This document shows, one piece after another, positions 39,691 through 41,524 of a stretch of 41,524 nucleotides of DNA. The stretch comes from Adlercreutzia rubneri (lineage in GTDB: Bacteria; Actinomycetota; Coriobacteriia; Coriobacteriales; Eggerthellaceae). A program made the translations under genes and the position numbers. Each line of letters starts with the position of its first letter. Position 1 is the first letter of the stretch. The notes beneath the pieces are model-generated. The model did no database searches, was not told where the DNA came from, and worked only from the letters and a program-made list of their open reading frames with translations. Location: contig NZ_WPOO01000021.1 of NCBI RefSeq assembly GCF_009755265.1, positions 1 through 41,524 on the forward strand. The letters are read 5' to 3'.

Positions 39691-39759
39691 GCGAACGGCC
39701 ACGGCGAAGCCGCTCGCCACCGCGGCCGTCGGGAAGCGATCGCGATGGCTGCGAACCGC

Positions 39760-40440
39760 CTACCGCTCGCGCAGCTCGTGGCAGGTGCCGCACTCGAAGG
39801 TGCCGCGGTGGTGGCACTGGGCGCAGTACTTCATGGCGTCCTTGGGCAAGTCCTTCGAATGGTTGTTGTGGCAATCGGTACAGGTGGTCGGGTTCTCGTC
39901 GTGTTTCTCGCCGGCCGGGCGCTCGTGCGGATTCACCGTCGTGCCCTTGTCGTCGGTGAGCGCCGTGGAGTCGGCCGTCAGCGCCGCCACCTCGGACATC
40001 TCGCCATGACAGGCAATGCAGGTAGCCTCGTCCACGGTGACGACCGTGGCCTTGGTGGCCGGCTTGTCGCCCATGGCGATGCCGTCGTGCACCTCGGCCA
40101 GCACCGCCTCATCGGTATGGCAAGTGACGCAGGTCACGCCCTGGGCCTCGTGAGCTGTGCCCTGGGGGCAGGCGGAATCGGTCGCCGATTCGGCCTCGGC
40201 GGTATGGCAGGTGACGCAGTCGGACTCCATGGTCCAGTTCACCGGCTGGCCCGCCGCTGCATCGTCACTGGACGCCTCGCCGACGTTCTGCTCGGCGGCG
40301 GTACCCGACCCGGTGTCGGCCGTAGGCTGGCTCGGCGAGCAGCCCAGAAGCGTCGCCGTCAGGGCCGCCACGGCGAGCATGGCCAGGCAGACCGCTGCGA
40401 ATACGAGACGGCGATGGCCCCGCTTCACTTCACATTCCAT
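39760..40440 (-). CDS. Hexahaem cytochrome c lipoprotein
   Basis: A 226-residue exported electron carrier. A basic N-terminus and hydrophobic stretch end in the lipobox TATLLGC (Cys-34). Six haem motifs follow: CVTCH (75), CVTCH (104), CIACH (141), CTDCH (187), CAQCH (206) and CGTCH (217). The pattern resembles cytochrome c3/NrfH-like multihaem carriers that feed flavoprotein reductases in Eggerthellaceae; there is no NrfH-type membrane domain beyond the signal. GAGGAG precedes the ATG. It follows the flavoprotein remnant on the same strand with a 183-base gap, so it is probably that enzyme's former electron donor. Confidence 0.88.
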   Translation of the reverse strand: MECEVKRGHRRLVFAAVCLAMLAVAALTATLLGCSPSQPTADTGSGTAAEQNVGEASSDDAAAGQPVNWTMESDCVTCHTAEAESATDSACPQGTAHEAQGVTCVTCHTDEAVLAEVHDGIAMGDKPATKATVVTVDEATCIACHGEMSEVAALTADSTALTDDKGTTVNPHERPAGEKHDENPTTCTDCHNNHSKDLPKDAMKYCAQCHHRGTFECGTCHELRER

Positions 40441-40534
40441 GGGATTCTCCTCTCATCTCGCGCACGGCTCGGCGCCGCTCGCAGGGAGGCGGCCGTCCTG
40501 CGCCTTCTCGCACGGGACGGCCGCCTTACTCACC

Positions 40535-40585
40535 TATCGGCCGAAAGCCGGCCGTTTTCCTCGCGTATCGGCCGAAGGCCGGCCG
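40535..40585. repeat. Tandem hairpin repeat, 31-bp period
   Basis: TATCGGCCGAAAGCCGGCCG (40535-40554) and TATCGGCCGAAGGCCGGCCG (40566-40585) differ at one base. Each can form a small CGGC/GCCG hairpin. They lie between the flavoprotein remnant and the hexahaem cytochrome gene. Confidence 0.65.
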
Positions 40586-40623
40586 CCCGGGCGCGGACGG
40601 CCGTGGCCAATGGACCCGCAGCG

Positions 40624-41397
40624 CTACTCGGCGTCCCAGTTCTCCAGACCGGAGGCATGGCGGGCGGCGATGCGGCCCCACACCTGGTTCTCGGCGTTGT
40701 TGCCGCCGGTGATGCCGTAGGTGTGGCTCTGGAAGTTGCCGAAGCAGCCGGCCGCGTACAGGCGCGGGATGGGGTTCTGCGCCGGATCGAGCACCTGGGC
40801 GTTCTCGTTCTTCATGGGACCGCCCAGAGTGGAGCAGGAGCCGGGGTAGATGGACACGGCGTAATAGGGACCGTTATCAAGCGGCACCATGGTCTCGGCG
40901 GCACGATCGAAACGGGCGTCCTTGCCGGCAGCGGCGAAGCCCTGGTACTCCTCGAAGGTGGCCTTCAAGGTGTCCACGTCCATCAGCGGGTCGAACTCCT
41001 TGATCTTCTGACCGAGCTCCTCGATGGTGGCGCCGGTGAGGATCCAGCCGCGCTCCAGCTCGGCCTTGTTGTCCTGGCTCCAACCGTCCCAGTCGCGCAC
41101 GGAATCGGGCAGGTCGCTCGCGAAGTTGCCGCACTCGAAGAAGTCGCCCTGGCTCGTGGACAACTTGCCGGCGTCGAAGCAGCTCTGGTCGAAGATGCCC
41201 CAAGAGGGAATGCGATCGAAGTCAGCGATGGCGTCGTCGAAGGACAGCAGGGTGTGCCAGCCGTTGTGCGGCGAGCCCATGTTGTTCTCGTTCACGAAGC
41301 GGCGCCCCAGGCGGTTCACGTTGAAGTAGCTGAAGCCGGGCATGAAGTACAGGATGGAGAAGTCGTACTCCGGGTCGCGGGTCCACATGGAGTACAT
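40624..41397 (-). pseudogene. FAD-dependent reductase, C-terminal part only
   Basis: From an ATG at 41397 the frame encodes 257 residues that match the last part of fumarate/urocanate reductase-like flavoproteins: MWTRDPEYDFSILYFMPGFS, LGRRFVNENNMGSPHNG, and the C-terminal IPRLYAAGCFGNFQSHTYGITGG. The last segment closes the FAD site. The N-terminal 300 or so residues, with the GxGxxG FAD-binding fold and any Tat signal, are absent. The 120 bases further upstream to the window edge do not continue the homology, and no ribosome site precedes the ATG. I read it as a 5'-truncated gene. Alternatively a rearrangement or assembly join lies at about 41400. The intact relative at 14054-15904 shows what is missing. 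Confidence 0.72.
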
Positions 41398-41524
41398 TGT
41401 TAGCGCTACCGTAATAATCGCCGATTGGGCCCCCGCTTCCCGCCAATCGCGCCACCGCACAGGCGCCGATCGCGCTACCGGACTTTGGCCGGCGGCGCCC
41501 CCGGCGCCGCAAGGTGTAGGCTCC

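Larger units (their letters stand above)
39333..39759. other. 427-base convergent spacer with two repeat systems
   Basis: The left half holds the 26-38 bp inverted and direct repeats (39342-39499). The right half has a 30-bp tandem duplication (39631-39690) with a partial third copy. No gene is seen. Confidence 0.6.

Overview
The window is a high-GC (clearly above 60%) bacterial chromosome segment of about 41.5 kb. Gene content points to an anaerobic actinobacterium of the class Coriobacteriia, most likely family Eggerthellaceae. The indicators are Tat- or lipoprotein-anchored flavoprotein reductases with multihaem cytochromes, an FMN-binding lipoprotein with ApbE, a DUF5692-type membrane protein, and a nap-nrf-ccm block in a genome whose exported proteins carry lipoboxes. 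This assignment is inference; no rRNA is present and the genus cannot be fixed.

Layout. 1-2.9 kb: type I restriction-modification genes hsdM and the 5' end of hsdS, behind a promoter with an operator-like palindrome and short iterons. 2.9-8.1 kb: a coiled-coil membrane protein, an AI-2E-family permease and alanyl-tRNA synthetase. 8.2-11 kb: rarA and galU, separated by a structured spacer with a candidate small RNA. 11-18 kb: a flavin module made of ApbE (apparently leaderless), a double-MarR regulator, a membrane protein, a Tat-exported flavoprotein reductase with an FMN lipoprotein, and a divergent DUF5692-like membrane protein. 18.2-22.5 kb: a scarred region with a radical SAM remnant, an HxlR regulator, an ATPase remnant, and a compact methyltransferase/endonuclease pair. 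22.6-34.9 kb: one minus-strand respiratory block in the transcription order napG-napA-napB-napD-napH, nrfA, ccmE-ccmF-ccmA-ccmB-ccmC-ccmD. 35.1-41.5 kb: a MocR-type regulator, 5-formyl-THF cyclo-ligase, tRNA-Ala(CGC), veg, a D-2-hydroxyacid dehydrogenase, a hexahaem cytochrome and the 3' part of a flavoprotein reductase.

How the parts work together. NapAB with NapGH would reduce nitrate to nitrite, NrfA would reduce nitrite to ammonium, and the Ccm proteins would attach the haems that NapB, NrfA and the hexahaem cytochrome need. CcmE carries the CxxxY haem-binding motif instead of HxxxY, and no CcmG/H/I is seen, which fits the variant called system I*. NapB, NrfA, the FMN protein, the hexahaem cytochrome and possibly NapA have lipoboxes, so the electron chain is probably tethered to the outer face of the single membrane. 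ApbE would attach FMN to the FMN-binding lipoprotein that feeds the 616-residue flavoprotein, whose substrate cannot be read from sequence.

The most unusual non-coding signal is that every convergent gene pair in the window is separated by inverted repeats whose sequence is specific to that spacer (13.1, 18.1, 19.4, 36.6 and 39.4 kb). Three of these share a layout of about 25-bp units in mixed orientation. Several other spacers hold REP-like palindromes.
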